From Nitrospira lenta (lineage in GTDB: Bacteria; Nitrospirota; Nitrospiria; Nitrospirales; Nitrospiraceae): a stretch of 64,000 nt of DNA. Position numbers and translations under genes: made by a program. The notes beneath the pieces were generated by a model, which was not told the DNA's origin, ran no database searches, and saw nothing but the letters and a program-made list of their open reading frames with translations. The DNA lies in NCBI GenBank assembly GCA_945865525.1, contig CAMBDY010000007.1, positions 1 through 64,000 of the forward strand, written 5' to 3'. The number at the start of each line of letters is the position of its first letter. The stretch's first letter is position 1. This document shows, piece after piece, positions 29,681 through 38,386 of the stretch.

Positions 29681-30061
29681 ATGACTTCTTTCTCCAAGAC
29701 ATCTCTGGCGGAAACCTGGGGCAGATTTCGTGCAGAGCTTTCCCATGCTTTTTCGACTAGGTCTAAGGCCGAGGAGTTTTCCATTGAGGACCTCGCGTTG
29801 CTCGAACGGGTCGCCGATGCGGTGGTGAAACGGAGGATGGCAGCGCCCGCCATGGTTTTTCTCGAATCGCTTGGACCCATGAACTTTCTCGGCAGCCAGG
29901 CTCTCTACTTCCTGACTCCGATTATCGATTGGGCGTTCAACGTGAAGGAAGTCGAGCAGGTAGCGTACCTACTCGAACGGCGTGATACGATCTCCCGTCT
30001 CCTGGCCCTCATTGGTACAAAGTCTGCTCCACAGGTTCCTCAAGGAGCCGCCGCAAAGTGA
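29681..30061 (+). CDS. Small helical hypothetical protein
   Basis: A 126-residue protein with no recognised family. It is mostly helical: an amphipathic N-terminal half (FRAELSHAF, IEDLALLERVADAVVKRRM) is followed by a moderately hydrophobic stretch (FLESLGPMNFLGSQALYFLTPIIDWAF, about 60-86) and a charged helix. The hydrophobic part could rest on a membrane or in a protein interface; it does not look like a full transmembrane helix pair. A strong promoter precedes it, and the MutL-like ATPase gene starts 121 bases after its stop, so a role in the same system is possible. Confidence 0.75.
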   Translation: MTSFSKTSLAETWGRFRAELSHAFSTRSKAEEFSIEDLALLERVADAVVKRRMAAPAMVFLESLGPMNFLGSQALYFLTPIIDWAFNVKEVEQVAYLLERRDTISRLLALIGTKSAPQVPQGAAAK

Positions 30062-30182
30062 TCCACTGCCGTGAAACGTTTCCCAGAAAGACCATTTCCA
30101 TGAAGGAGATCTTCATTCGATTTTTTCACTATTCACCTTGTATCTTTCAAGAAAGTAGTAATTACGCTGAGGTCTCCTACTG

Positions 30183-32012
30183 ATGCCTATTCAGGAGCCA
30201 GGAAAAAATACCCAGCCCTTTAACGTTATCGTGGCAACCGACTGCGGGAGCACCACGACCAAAGCTATTCTGATCGAGAAAGTCGGTAACGAATATCGGC
30301 AGACCTATCGTGGGGAAGCACCCACGACGGTGGAAGCGCCCTTCGAAGATGTGACGCGCGGGGTATTGAATGCAATTGCGGAAATTGAAGAGCTCTCCGG
30401 CCGGAAAATTCTTGACGGAGACAAGATTATCACGCCCTGCCACGATGCCAAGACTGGCGTGGATATCTATATTTCCACCAGTAGCGCCGGCGGCGGGTTG
30501 CAGATGATGGTGACGGGGGTGGTTCAGAACATGACGGGGGAAAGCGCGCAACGCGCCGCGCTGGGAGCTGGCGCGATTGTCATCGATGTGCTCGCCTCCA
30601 ACGATGGCCGTCTGCCTCATGAAAAGATCGAACGAATCCGCACGATAAGACCAGACATGATTTTGATGTCGGGTGGGACGGACGGCGGGGCGGTCACCCA
30701 TGTGGTGGAGATGGCCGAATATATTTCCGCCGCAGAGCCTCGACCCCGCTTCGGGGCCACCTACAAGCTTCCCTTGATTTACGCAGGCAACAAAGACGCG
30801 CAGTCACAAGTACAGAAAATCCTGGGCGAGAAAGCGGCACTGGTGCTGGCTGACAATATACGCCCTGTGCTGGAGCGTGAGAATCTCACGCCGGCGCGCG
30901 ACAAGATTCACGACCTCTTTCTCGAACATGTCATGCAGCAAGCGCCTGGCTATAAGAAGCTGATTGAGATGACCGGTGCGCCGATCATGCCCACGCCAGC
31001 GGCGGTTGGGGTGATTATGGAAACGATTGCTAAGCGGGAGCATCTAAGTTTGATCGGGGTGGATATCGGCGGTGCGACGACAGATGTGTTCTCGGTCTTC
31101 GAAGGCTTGTTCAATCGGACCGTTAGCGCGAACCTTGGTATGTCCTACAGTATTTCCAACGTGCTGGCGGAAGCGGGTCTTGCTAATATCATGCGCTGGG
31201 TGCCGTTCACGCTCGACGAACAGACCCTCCGCAACCGGATCAAGAACAAGATGATTCGGCCGACGACGATCCCTCAGACATTGGACGAGCTGCAGATTGA
31301 ACATGCGATTGCCCGTGAGGCGCTCCGGCTTGCTCTGATTCATCACAAGTCTCTTGCGACGGCGCTCAAGGGTATACAACAGGAACGCACGATCTCGGAT
31401 GTGTTTGAGCAGCAGCAGTCTGGCAAGACCCTGATCGATATGCTTAAGCTTGATTTGATTGTGGGAAGTGGCGGGGTACTGTCCCATGCGCCGCGCCGCG
31501 TCCAATCGATGCTGATGATGGTGGATGCCTATGAGCCGCTCGCAGTGACACGGCTTTCGGTGGACAGCATCTTTATGATGCCGCATTTGGGCGTGCTCTC
31601 GACGATCAATGAGCAGGCAGCCACCGATGTGTTCGTCCGCGATTGCATGGTCTATTTGGGGACTTGTGTCGCACCGATCGGGCAGGGCAAGGAAGGGGAA
31701 CGCTGTGCAGACTATGCCATTACCTTGCAGGATGGGCGAGTGGACAAGGGGCAGCTCTTGTTTGGTGACCTGCGATTGGTGCCCTTGGCCAGCGATCAGA
31801 AGGCGTCAATTACGATCCAGCCGGCCAAACAGGTCAACCTCGGAGCTGGGGCTGGTGTCTCGGTTACACGCGAGGTACAAGGCGGCGTGGTAGGGCTTCT
31901 GCTCGATGGGCGAGGCAGGCCGCTACAGTTGCCGGTTGATCACGATGCCAGAGCGGCCATGCTGACGAAATGGTTCAAAGCCGTCGGATTGTATCCAGAA
32001 AGTGATGTGTGA
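30183..32012 (+). CDS. MutL/GlmL-like ASKHA ATPase
   Basis: A 609-residue protein of the family called glutamate mutase accessory protein (MutL/GlmL) in clostridia, with an actin/Hsp70-type ATPase fold. The phosphate-1 motif is D20-C-G-S-T-T-T-K27, SGGTDGG lies at 163-169 and phosphate-2 D294-I-G-G-A-T-T-D301. No glutamate mutase (glmS/glmE) or other B12 mutase gene lies in the window, so it is an orphan. In clostridia the partner is thought to protect or reactivate the mutase; here the neighbours are a lipoyl/KOW-like protein and several membrane proteins, which points to another client. The start is ATG 30183 with GAGG ten bases upstream. Confidence 0.85.
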   Translation: MPIQEPGKNTQPFNVIVATDCGSTTTKAILIEKVGNEYRQTYRGEAPTTVEAPFEDVTRGVLNAIAEIEELSGRKILDGDKIITPCHDAKTGVDIYISTSSAGGGLQMMVTGVVQNMTGESAQRAALGAGAIVIDVLASNDGRLPHEKIERIRTIRPDMILMSGGTDGGAVTHVVEMAEYISAAEPRPRFGATYKLPLIYAGNKDAQSQVQKILGEKAALVLADNIRPVLERENLTPARDKIHDLFLEHVMQQAPGYKKLIEMTGAPIMPTPAAVGVIMETIAKREHLSLIGVDIGGATTDVFSVFEGLFNRTVSANLGMSYSISNVLAEAGLANIMRWVPFTLDEQTLRNRIKNKMIRPTTIPQTLDELQIEHAIAREALRLALIHHKSLATALKGIQQERTISDVFEQQQSGKTLIDMLKLDLIVGSGGVLSHAPRRVQSMLMMVDAYEPLAVTRLSVDSIFMMPHLGVLSTINEQAATDVFVRDCMVYLGTCVAPIGQGKEGERCADYAITLQDGRVDKGQLLFGDLRLVPLASDQKASITIQPAKQVNLGAGAGVSVTREVQGGVVGLLLDGRGRPLQLPVDHDARAAMLTKWFKAVGLYPESDV

Positions 32013-32078
32013 TGAGTGATGGGCGAGAGGGGGCCATGTGAAAACATACTTTTCCTACTCACCATGCATCACTGATCA
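32010..32078. repeat. Imperfect hairpin of GTGAT words
   Basis: TGATGAGTGATG (32010-32021, beginning at the stop codon of the ATPase gene) is inverted at 32067-32078 as CATCACTGATCA, matching at 11 of 12 positions. The 5' side is a run of GTGAT-type words. It lies inside a cluster that otherwise seems co-directional, so it may reduce or tune read-through. Confidence 0.45.
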
Positions 32079-32098
32079 CGTATTACGGTATTAAGATT

Positions 32099-33226
32099 AT
32101 GGCCCATTCCTATACGCCAGGTTTAACTGTCACAGCGCAGGCAACGGTCCGTCGCCGACGGATGTTGTCTCTGCCAGGTACCGTGTTGGTTGCAGCCGGA
32201 GAAACCGTGCGTGCGAATCAGGCGGTGGCCCGCGCGGAATTACCAGGGAAGGTCTATCCCTTGAATCTGGCCAATCAGCTGGGTGTCGCGCCGGATGAGA
32301 TTAAGGAGTATTTGATCAAGAAGGTTGGCGATTCGGTCCAGAAGGACGAGATCCTAGCGGAAAACAAACCGCTCATCAAATGGTTCAAGACAGAAATCCT
32401 CTCTCCTGTAACAGGCGTGGTGGAATCGGTTTCGACCATTACGGGGCAGGTCTTGTTACGGGAGCCGCCGCGCGTGCTGGAGCTGCTGGGCTATGTGGAG
32501 GGGCTCATCGTCGAAGTCATCCCGCAGCAGGGGGTCGTTGTCGAAACCCATTGCAGCTTGGTGCAGGGGATCTTCGGGATCGGCGGGGAAACTTGGGGCG
32601 AGATTGTGATCGCGGTGACTGCGCAGGATGAAGTCCTCTCGCCTCAGCACTTTACTCAAGCTATGAAGGGCAAGGTGGTTGTGGGCGGTTCCTTCATCTC
32701 GTCGGACGGGTTGGCTCGTGCGAAAGAGGTGGGGGTAGCGGGGTTGGTTATTGGCGGTATTCATGATAAGGATTTGCGCGCACTCCTGGGCTATGACCTT
32801 GGCGTGGCCATCACTGGCACGGAACAGGTCGGCTTTACCCTCATCCTCACCGAAGGGTTTGGCACCATTCCCATGGCCGATAAAACATTTATGCTGCTGT
32901 CGGCCCATGAGGGGCAGTCGGCCTCCATTTCAGGTGCTACGCAAATTCGCGCCGGTGTTATTCGACCAGAGATCATCATTCCCAAACACAGTACGGCTAT
33001 TCATAGCCCTGCCGCCGTGCCCCAGCGCGAAGGCATCAGAATCGGCGATCAGGTGCGGATCATCCGGGATCCCCTGTTTGGGAAGATTGGCGAAGTCGCG
33101 AGCTTGCCATCCGATCTTCAGAAGATTCCCACCGAAAGTGACGTGCGGGTGCTGGAAGTCTGCTTTGCCGACGGCAGCCAGGTTATGATTCCGCGGACGA
33201 ACATTGAATTGATTGAGGGCTCGTAA
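32099..33226 (+). CDS. Lipoyl/KOW-like beta-rich protein
   Basis: A 375-residue soluble protein. The N-terminal 150 residues have strand-turn patterns like biotinyl/lipoyl domains (SLPGTVLVAAGETVRANQ, ILSPVTGVVESVSTITGQV), but without the lipoylated lysine motif. The middle is alpha/beta (GKVVVGGSFISSDGLARAKEVGVAGLVIGG), and the C-terminal 80 residues resemble a KOW-type barrel (IRIGDQVRIIRDPLFGKIGEVASL). No signal peptide is seen. It follows the MutL-like ATPase and precedes the DUF6754-like gene by two bases. I infer a soluble adaptor joining the ATPase to the membrane proteins; no function is established. Confidence 0.75.
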   Translation: MAHSYTPGLTVTAQATVRRRRMLSLPGTVLVAAGETVRANQAVARAELPGKVYPLNLANQLGVAPDEIKEYLIKKVGDSVQKDEILAENKPLIKWFKTEILSPVTGVVESVSTITGQVLLREPPRVLELLGYVEGLIVEVIPQQGVVVETHCSLVQGIFGIGGETWGEIVIAVTAQDEVLSPQHFTQAMKGKVVVGGSFISSDGLARAKEVGVAGLVIGGIHDKDLRALLGYDLGVAITGTEQVGFTLILTEGFGTIPMADKTFMLLSAHEGQSASISGATQIRAGVIRPEIIIPKHSTAIHSPAAVPQREGIRIGDQVRIIRDPLFGKIGEVASLPSDLQKIPTESDVRVLEVCFADGSQVMIPRTNIELIEGS

Positions 33227-33228
33227 GC

Positions 33229-34533
33229 GTGAAACGTGAGACATTAGACGTGAAACGTGACAATGCCCGTTCTGTATGCGTGGCCATTTTGCTGCTAGTA
33301 GCGGTCGTGTGTCTTCTTGGTAGACCAGCGTTGGCCCAGTCCCAGCACGGGAACCAGACGAAGAAGACCCTTTCCCCACCCCAAGATGTCCGCGCGTTTG
33401 ATACTCCCAGCGACGGAGGGGGCAGTGTGACTGTCATATGGGCGCCGGCTGCCTACGATAGCGCTGCGACCAAGTATCAGATCCTTCTGAGCGAGGGACT
33501 AACGACTGATTCTGCTACGATGAAGGTCGTGGCGGAGTTCCCTGCGAATCAGCATTACGTCCGTGAATCCAAGTGGCCCTGGTGGACGAGGCCTGCGAGG
33601 GGAGATCAGCACCAGTTCACATTGAGGAATGGCCGGGGCGCCACGCTCACGAATGGGACTGTCTATAGTATCGCTGTGGCAGCGGTGCTGACGGACGATC
33701 GAGGGATCAGTCAGCCTCTGCTGGTGACACCGCAACCGAATTGGGTAAACTGGAATCAGATCAATAACCTTGTGCTGGCGCTCCTCTTCGGGGGGATTGT
33801 GTTCTACGCAATCAGCAGGGCCAGAACGCGGGAGATATTTCTTCGCCGTATTCCCGGCCTCGATGCTGTCGATGAGGCCATTGGACGCGCGACGGAGTTG
33901 GGCAAGCCGATTCTGTACTTGACCGGCGCCCACGATATGAGTGATCCCTCAACGATCGCGGCGGCAGTCATTCTGGGGCGGGTGGCCAAACGGACGGCAG
34001 CCTACGAGACGCAGTTACTCGTGCCTCACCGAGATCCAATGACCATGGCCGTCTGCCAGGAGATTACGAAACAGGCTTACCTGGAAGCGGGTAAGCCTGA
34101 TCTCTACAAAGACGATTCGAATTTCTTCATTACGTCAGATCAATTTAGTTATACCGCCGCGGTGGACGGAATCATGCTACGTAAAAAGCCAGCAGCTAAT
34201 TTTTTCATGGGGGCCTACTTTGCCGAGGCGCTGCTGTTAACTGAAACCGGCGCAAGCACCGGTGCGATTCAAATCGCTGGAACCGACTCGGATCACCAGC
34301 TCCCATTTTTCGTGACGACCTGCGACTACACCTTGATCGGAGAGGAGCTCTACGCTGCTAGCGCCTATCTCTCCAGAGAGCCGGTACAGGTCGGGACTTT
34401 GCTGGGGCAGGATATCGGTAAGGGGCTCATCCTCTGCATCCTCGCTGCCGGGACGGTGCTGGCCATGTTGGGGGTGCTCCTCGATGCGCAGTGGCCCCAA
34501 TTATTCCTAGATGTGTTTAAGGATGTGAAATGA
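33229..34533 (+). CDS. DUF6754-like membrane protein with Fn3-like domain
   Basis: A 434-residue protein. After a signal-type hydrophobic segment (about 18-36) comes a fibronectin III-like region (about 50-160: PPQDVRAFDTPSDGGGSVTVIWAPA, then TVYSIAVAAV). A membrane helix (about 180-196) leads to a cytoplasmic alpha/beta domain (200-360) with KPILYLTGAHDMSDPSTIAAA, NFFMGAYFAEALLL and TGAIQIAGTDSD, the pattern I associate with DUF6754; one more membrane helix lies at the C-terminus. The first 12 codons come from a repeated ACGTGAAACGTGA sequence, so the true start may lie slightly downstream, though GAGGG precedes GTG 33229. The next gene overlaps it by four bases. Confidence 0.8.
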   Translation: MKRETLDVKRDNARSVCVAILLLVAVVCLLGRPALAQSQHGNQTKKTLSPPQDVRAFDTPSDGGGSVTVIWAPAAYDSAATKYQILLSEGLTTDSATMKVVAEFPANQHYVRESKWPWWTRPARGDQHQFTLRNGRGATLTNGTVYSIAVAAVLTDDRGISQPLLVTPQPNWVNWNQINNLVLALLFGGIVFYAISRARTREIFLRRIPGLDAVDEAIGRATELGKPILYLTGAHDMSDPSTIAAAVILGRVAKRTAAYETQLLVPHRDPMTMAVCQEITKQAYLEAGKPDLYKDDSNFFITSDQFSYTAAVDGIMLRKKPAANFFMGAYFAEALLLTETGASTGAIQIAGTDSDHQLPFFVTTCDYTLIGEELYAASAYLSREPVQVGTLLGQDIGKGLILCILAAGTVLAMLGVLLDAQWPQLFLDVFKDVK

Positions 34534-35180
34534 TTTTTCTGCGCCGACAGGTTCCACTACTGATCACGCTCGTCACTGGGCTAGTGTTTGCGGTGCAGTA
34601 TTATGTGCCGCATCCGGCCTCGGAGCAGATGCTGACCTCCGTGACTAAGTGGCTGCAGATCATCGGCGGGTTTGCTCTGGTGCTGGGCGTGAGCAGCCTA
34701 TTTCATGTCCATGCGATGAAGATCAGGCGTAAGGAAGTAGGCTGGGGGTACAGTTTCGTACTCTATGTGAGCATGTTGGGTACGATTGCGGTCGGCCTCT
34801 GGTCGAATGGGAAGGAAGCGATCGACGGAGCCATGACCTCCTTCGGTTGGATCTATAATTTCATGATGGTTCCCTTGCAGGGGACTATGTTTGCCATTCT
34901 CGCGTTCTTCATCGCCTCGGCGGCCTATCGGTCGTTTCGTGCGAGGAGCCGTGAGGCGACGGTTTTGCTCATTGCGGCGATAATCGTGATGATGGGGCGC
35001 GTGCCGCTCGGAGAATATCTCATCCCGCTAAGTGGTGACCTGTCGCAATGGATTCTGAACGTGCTGAATGCGTCGGTGCGGCGTGCGATCCTGATTGGCG
35101 TAAGCCTTGGCACAGTCGCTCTTTCCATCAAAATCATCTTCGGTATGGAACGGTCGTATCTGGGGGGCGGGAAAGAGTAA
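34530..35180 (+). CDS. Polytopic membrane protein, 216 residues
   Basis: ATG 34530 overlaps the previous stop (ATGA). About six hydrophobic segments are visible (residues 8-25, 42-60, 75-92, 108-132, 143-160, 186-205), joined by short charged loops, with arginine-rich loops (HAMKIRRKE, RSFRARSRE) that would face the cytoplasm. No family with known function is recognised. The stop-start overlap with the DUF6754-like gene argues for stoichiometric production and a membrane complex. A 99-base AT-rich spacer follows. Confidence 0.78.
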   Translation: MIFLRRQVPLLITLVTGLVFAVQYYVPHPASEQMLTSVTKWLQIIGGFALVLGVSSLFHVHAMKIRRKEVGWGYSFVLYVSMLGTIAVGLWSNGKEAIDGAMTSFGWIYNFMMVPLQGTMFAILAFFIASAAYRSFRARSREATVLLIAAIIVMMGRVPLGEYLIPLSGDLSQWILNVLNASVRRAILIGVSLGTVALSIKIIFGMERSYLGGGKE

Positions 35181-35279
35181 GGCGAAATTGAAAATGGACA
35201 ATAAGAAATTCCTTGAATCCAGAGCGTGTCATCTTATTTTGTATTTTGCATTGTGTATTTCTCATTGCGAGGGTCTCCA

Positions 35280-36125
35280 GTGACCTTTGCCGAGCGTATG
35301 TTGAAGATCGACAGGCGGCTCATCTTTCTGGTGATTGGCCTCTGTACGCTCTTACCTCTGCTCTATCCGGTCGGGTTGCCGATCAAGATTTCGCCGGAAG
35401 TGCGCGGGGTTTATGACTACATGGAGTCACTCCCGGAGGGGTCTGTGTTTCTGCTCTCGCTGGATTTTGATCCTGCCTCGAAGCCGGAGCTTCATCCTCA
35501 ATCGCTTTCCTTGCTGCGTCATGCCTTCCGGAAGAACCTTCGTGTGGTTGCGATGACTCTCTGGGTCTCTGGGACTGGTATGGCGGATCAGGTTGTCACG
35601 CAGGTGGCCCGCGAGATGGGGAAAGAAAATGGGAAAGATTATGTGTTTCTTGGCTGGAGCCCCGGCGGAACCGCCGTCATCATGAACATGGGACAGGATC
35701 TCTATGGGGCCTTCCCGGTAGACTACAGCGGGAAACCGACGAAGGGTTTGCCGGTGCTCCAAGGGGTCACCAACCTGCGCGATGTGAACTATGCCATCAG
35801 TCTGGGCGCAGGGAATCCTGGCGTGGAAGCCTGGTATGTGTTCGGTAAGGACAAGTACAAGTTTGAATTGGGAGGAGGCTGCACTGGCGTGATGGCACCT
35901 GGCTTGTATCCTCTGCTACGTAGCGGTCAGATCAACGGACTCATCGGAGGCCTGCGCGGTGCAGCGGAATACGAAACCTTGATCGGCCAGAAGGGGAAAG
36001 CTATTGCCGGCATGGATGCCCAATCTTCCACACATCTCGCCATCATCGTGCTGGTGATCCTCTGCAATCTTTTTTACTTCTCGGTGCGCCGACAGGTCAA
36101 GCACCAAGGTCACTCTGGACTGTGA
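35280..36125 (+). CDS. Membrane-anchored alpha/beta protein
   Basis: A 281-residue protein starting at GTG 35280, with GAGGG five bases upstream; the open frame extends 18 codons further without a ribosome site. One membrane helix at each end (about 15-35 and 252-270) encloses an alpha/beta domain: GSVFLLSLDFDPASKPEL, LRVVAMTLWVSG, KDYVFLGWSPGG and LGGGCTGVMAPGLYPLL. The layout mirrors that of the DUF6754-like neighbour, although the sequences differ. I do not know a function. It is followed after six bases by another membrane protein gene. Confidence 0.75.
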   Translation: MTFAERMLKIDRRLIFLVIGLCTLLPLLYPVGLPIKISPEVRGVYDYMESLPEGSVFLLSLDFDPASKPELHPQSLSLLRHAFRKNLRVVAMTLWVSGTGMADQVVTQVAREMGKENGKDYVFLGWSPGGTAVIMNMGQDLYGAFPVDYSGKPTKGLPVLQGVTNLRDVNYAISLGAGNPGVEAWYVFGKDKYKFELGGGCTGVMAPGLYPLLRSGQINGLIGGLRGAAEYETLIGQKGKAIAGMDAQSSTHLAIIVLVILCNLFYFSVRRQVKHQGHSGL

Positions 36126-36131
36126 GGATCT

Positions 36132-36881
36132 ATGCCGATTGAAACGATCATTGGGGCCTGGGTGGCGACGGGGCTGACTCTGTTTATCTTTTCATTCCTC
36201 TATAGGGACAACCCGCTGTTTAAACTGGCAGAAAATCTTTACGTCGGCATATCGGTCGGCTATACCATCGTTAAGACCTACGACACCGTGATCGTGTATC
36301 TCATCTGGAATCCGATCGTCAAGAATGGGGAATGGGCTCTGTTGATTCCCGTCGCCATCGGGATGCTCATGCTGACGCGCTATATGCCGAAAGCCGCCTG
36401 GCTCTCGCGCTATGCCTTCGCGTTCATCGTGGGAGTCGGATCGGGGCTGGCGATCCCTCGGGTGATTTCTTCTTACATTCTCAAGCAGATTGAAGATACG
36501 GTGCGCCCCCTTCTGATAATGGTGCCGGGTGAGGGGCTGAGCTTTACCTGGAGCCTCCTGAGCCCGGCCAGCAGTCTTAATACCATCATTATCCTGGTTG
36601 GGGTCAGTTCCGTGCTGTTTTATTTCTTCTTCTCCGTCGAACATACAGGGCTAGGCAAGGTTGTGGCCAGGACTGGCATCCTCTTTTTGATGGTCGCGTT
36701 TGGCGCGGCCTTCGGCTATACCGTGATGGCCCGTATGTCGCTCCTGATTGGACGGTTTGACGACCTCATCGAGTTCACTGATCCCTCCTATGGCAGACCG
36801 AGCCTCTGGCTCATGGGTTTGACCATCCTCATCTTGGTCATGATGGCGCAGCGGTCCAGCCACAAGTCGGAAGAAGAGTAG
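36132..36881 (+). CDS. Polytopic membrane protein, 249 residues
   Basis: ATG 36132 follows GAGG at five bases. About seven hydrophobic segments are visible, including ETIIGAWVATGLTLFIFSFLY, ALLIPVAIGMLMLT, IIILVGVSSVLFYFFF and LWLMGLTILILVMMA. A GFxxxF-free, ion-channel-free pattern gives no hint of a transporter class. It is the last of four consecutive membrane protein genes and very likely part of the same complex. A large inverted repeat (36897-36954) lies 16 bases after its stop. Confidence 0.75.
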   Translation: MPIETIIGAWVATGLTLFIFSFLYRDNPLFKLAENLYVGISVGYTIVKTYDTVIVYLIWNPIVKNGEWALLIPVAIGMLMLTRYMPKAAWLSRYAFAFIVGVGSGLAIPRVISSYILKQIEDTVRPLLIMVPGEGLSFTWSLLSPASSLNTIIILVGVSSVLFYFFFSVEHTGLGKVVARTGILFLMVAFGAAFGYTVMARMSLLIGRFDDLIEFTDPSYGRPSLWLMGLTILILVMMAQRSSHKSEEE

Positions 36882-36896
36882 GCCTATCGCGTTTGT

Positions 36897-36954
36897 CTGG
36901 CTCATCTAGTTAGTCCCGTAGGCGCAAAGACCAAGCAGGCCAGATGGGCCAGAT
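36897..36954 (+). repeat. Inverted repeat after the membrane gene cluster
   Basis: TCTGGCTCATCT (36897-36908) pairs with AGATGGGCCAGA (36943-36954) over 12 positions with one U-G pair, around a 34-base loop. No T run follows. It may mark the 3' end of the cluster transcript or protect it from exonucleases. Confidence 0.4.
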
Positions 36955-37011
36955 CGCGGTTGCAGCGAGCGTAATTTCTTCGCTACAATGGCGCTCCGAT
37001 CAAGGAGCCCC

Positions 37012-38256
37012 ATGACTATTACTAGCACTGCGAAAGATCCCAAACAGTATCCAGCTCTTCGCAATCTACAATTCTCGCCGATCAAAGAAGGTGAGGAGCA
37101 GTTCATGGTCCTTTGGGACCCGACGGGCTTGAGCAAAGAAAAGCTCGTACTGCCGCTCAATTACTTTTTTATCATTCAGCATTTCGACGGCGAGCATTCG
37201 CTGGCGGAAATCGGGGCGCTCTATCTGAAACGCTTCGGTGAATTTCTCGTGCCCAGCAAGATGGATCAGTTGGTCATCGATCTGAATGAGAAATTATTCC
37301 TGGAGGGGCAGCGTGCCGAGGAGGCCAGGCGGCTAGCGCGGGAGGCCTATCGGCAGAGCCCGCTGCGTCGCGCGGCCCATGCGGGGCGGGGCTATGAAGC
37401 AGACAGTGCCAAGCTGAAGAAACAGATTGATGGATTCTTTACGTCAGAAGAAGGTCCGGATTTTAAGCCGTCAGAGAATGCGGGGAAGAAAATTAAAGGC
37501 CTTGTTGCCCCGACCTATGATTTAAAGCAAGCGGGGCCGATCTATGCCTGGGCCTATAAAGAACTGCAAGAAGCGGAGCAACCGGACCTCTTCGTCATCA
37601 TTGGGACTGCTTCTGCTGGATTGGACCATGTTTTTGCTGTGACGGATAAGGATTTTGAGACTCCCTTCGGGGTCGTGTCTGCTGACCTGCCAATCCTGAG
37701 TCGGCTTAAAGACAAGTTGCCAGAATTTTTCGAGGACGATCTCTGTCATCAGGCGGAGCAGGCGGTGGAGTTTCAACTTCCCTTTCTGCAGGACATTGTG
37801 GGGAAGAAGAAGCCTTTCACCATTGTCCCGATCTTGAGTGCCTTCTCCGCTGCGAGCCTGGGGGACCCGACCGTGCGTCAAGCGGTCGAGCAGTTTCTGA
37901 CCGGACTGCGAGAGGTTCTCATGCAATCAGGTCGGTCCTACTGTGTGATCGCAGCAGGAGAGTTGGCCCATTTGGGCATGAGATACGGAGACAAGGCGCC
38001 CCCGACGGACTTCTCCTTTCACCGCTGTATGCAGTTTGATCTGGAAATGTTGAAGCCGGTGGAAGAGCGGCAGCCGGAAGAGTTCGCCAACTACATCAGG
38101 AAAGAGCAGGACCAGCGCCGGATCTCGGGCTTCTCACCCATCTATTCCTTATTACGGTTGATTGATGCGGAGAGTGGGCAAGTCCTGCGCTATGACCGTG
38201 GGATCACCGATCAATATAACTCGACTGTGACGTACGCTAGCATGGCGTTCTTCTGA
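37012..38256 (+). CDS. Divergent Memo-family protein (AmmeMemoRadiSam protein B-like)
   Basis: A 414-residue protein starting at ATG 37012, five bases after AAGGAG. Residues 40-105 look like a PqqD-type winged helix (LPLNYFFIIQHFDGEHSLAEI). Residues 160-414 follow the Memo fold: FVIIGTASAG, EQAVEFQLPFLQ (249-260), the AAGELAHLG turn and a final strand TVTYASMAFF. The usual PHAGY metal motif reads PTYDL (167-171), so one expected histidine ligand is missing and the catalytic state is doubtful. The typical partners (radical SAM and AMMECR1) are not adjacent. It follows the MutL-like membrane cluster by 130 bases and may be linked to it. Confidence 0.82.
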   Translation: MTITSTAKDPKQYPALRNLQFSPIKEGEEQFMVLWDPTGLSKEKLVLPLNYFFIIQHFDGEHSLAEIGALYLKRFGEFLVPSKMDQLVIDLNEKLFLEGQRAEEARRLAREAYRQSPLRRAAHAGRGYEADSAKLKKQIDGFFTSEEGPDFKPSENAGKKIKGLVAPTYDLKQAGPIYAWAYKELQEAEQPDLFVIIGTASAGLDHVFAVTDKDFETPFGVVSADLPILSRLKDKLPEFFEDDLCHQAEQAVEFQLPFLQDIVGKKKPFTIVPILSAFSAASLGDPTVRQAVEQFLTGLREVLMQSGRSYCVIAAGELAHLGMRYGDKAPPTDFSFHRCMQFDLEMLKPVEERQPEEFANYIRKEQDQRRISGFSPIYSLLRLIDAESGQVLRYDRGITDQYNSTVTYASMAFF

Positions 38257-38259
38257 AAA

Positions 38260-38381
38260 GAGCGTACGGCTGATGGCCTATAGCTCATGGCGTAAGTCTT
38301 GGTCTTTCTGATTTCCTGTTCAATCCAGAGACATTTTCCCTCAGTTTGTGTCATCTGCTATAAGTTATCAGCAATCTGCTC
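38260..38381. repeat. Imperfect long hairpin between convergent genes
   Basis: GCTGAT-GGCC-TATAGC (38269-38284) faces GCTATA-AGTT-ATCAGC (38357-38372): two perfect six-base arms flanking a four-by-four mismatch. GAGC (38260-38263) and GCTC (38378-38381) add an outer clamp. It lies between the convergent Memo-like and isomerase genes, where it could act as a two-way transcript end. The composition is of short related words, as in other spacers nearby. Confidence 0.45.
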
Positions 38382-38386
38382 TTCGG

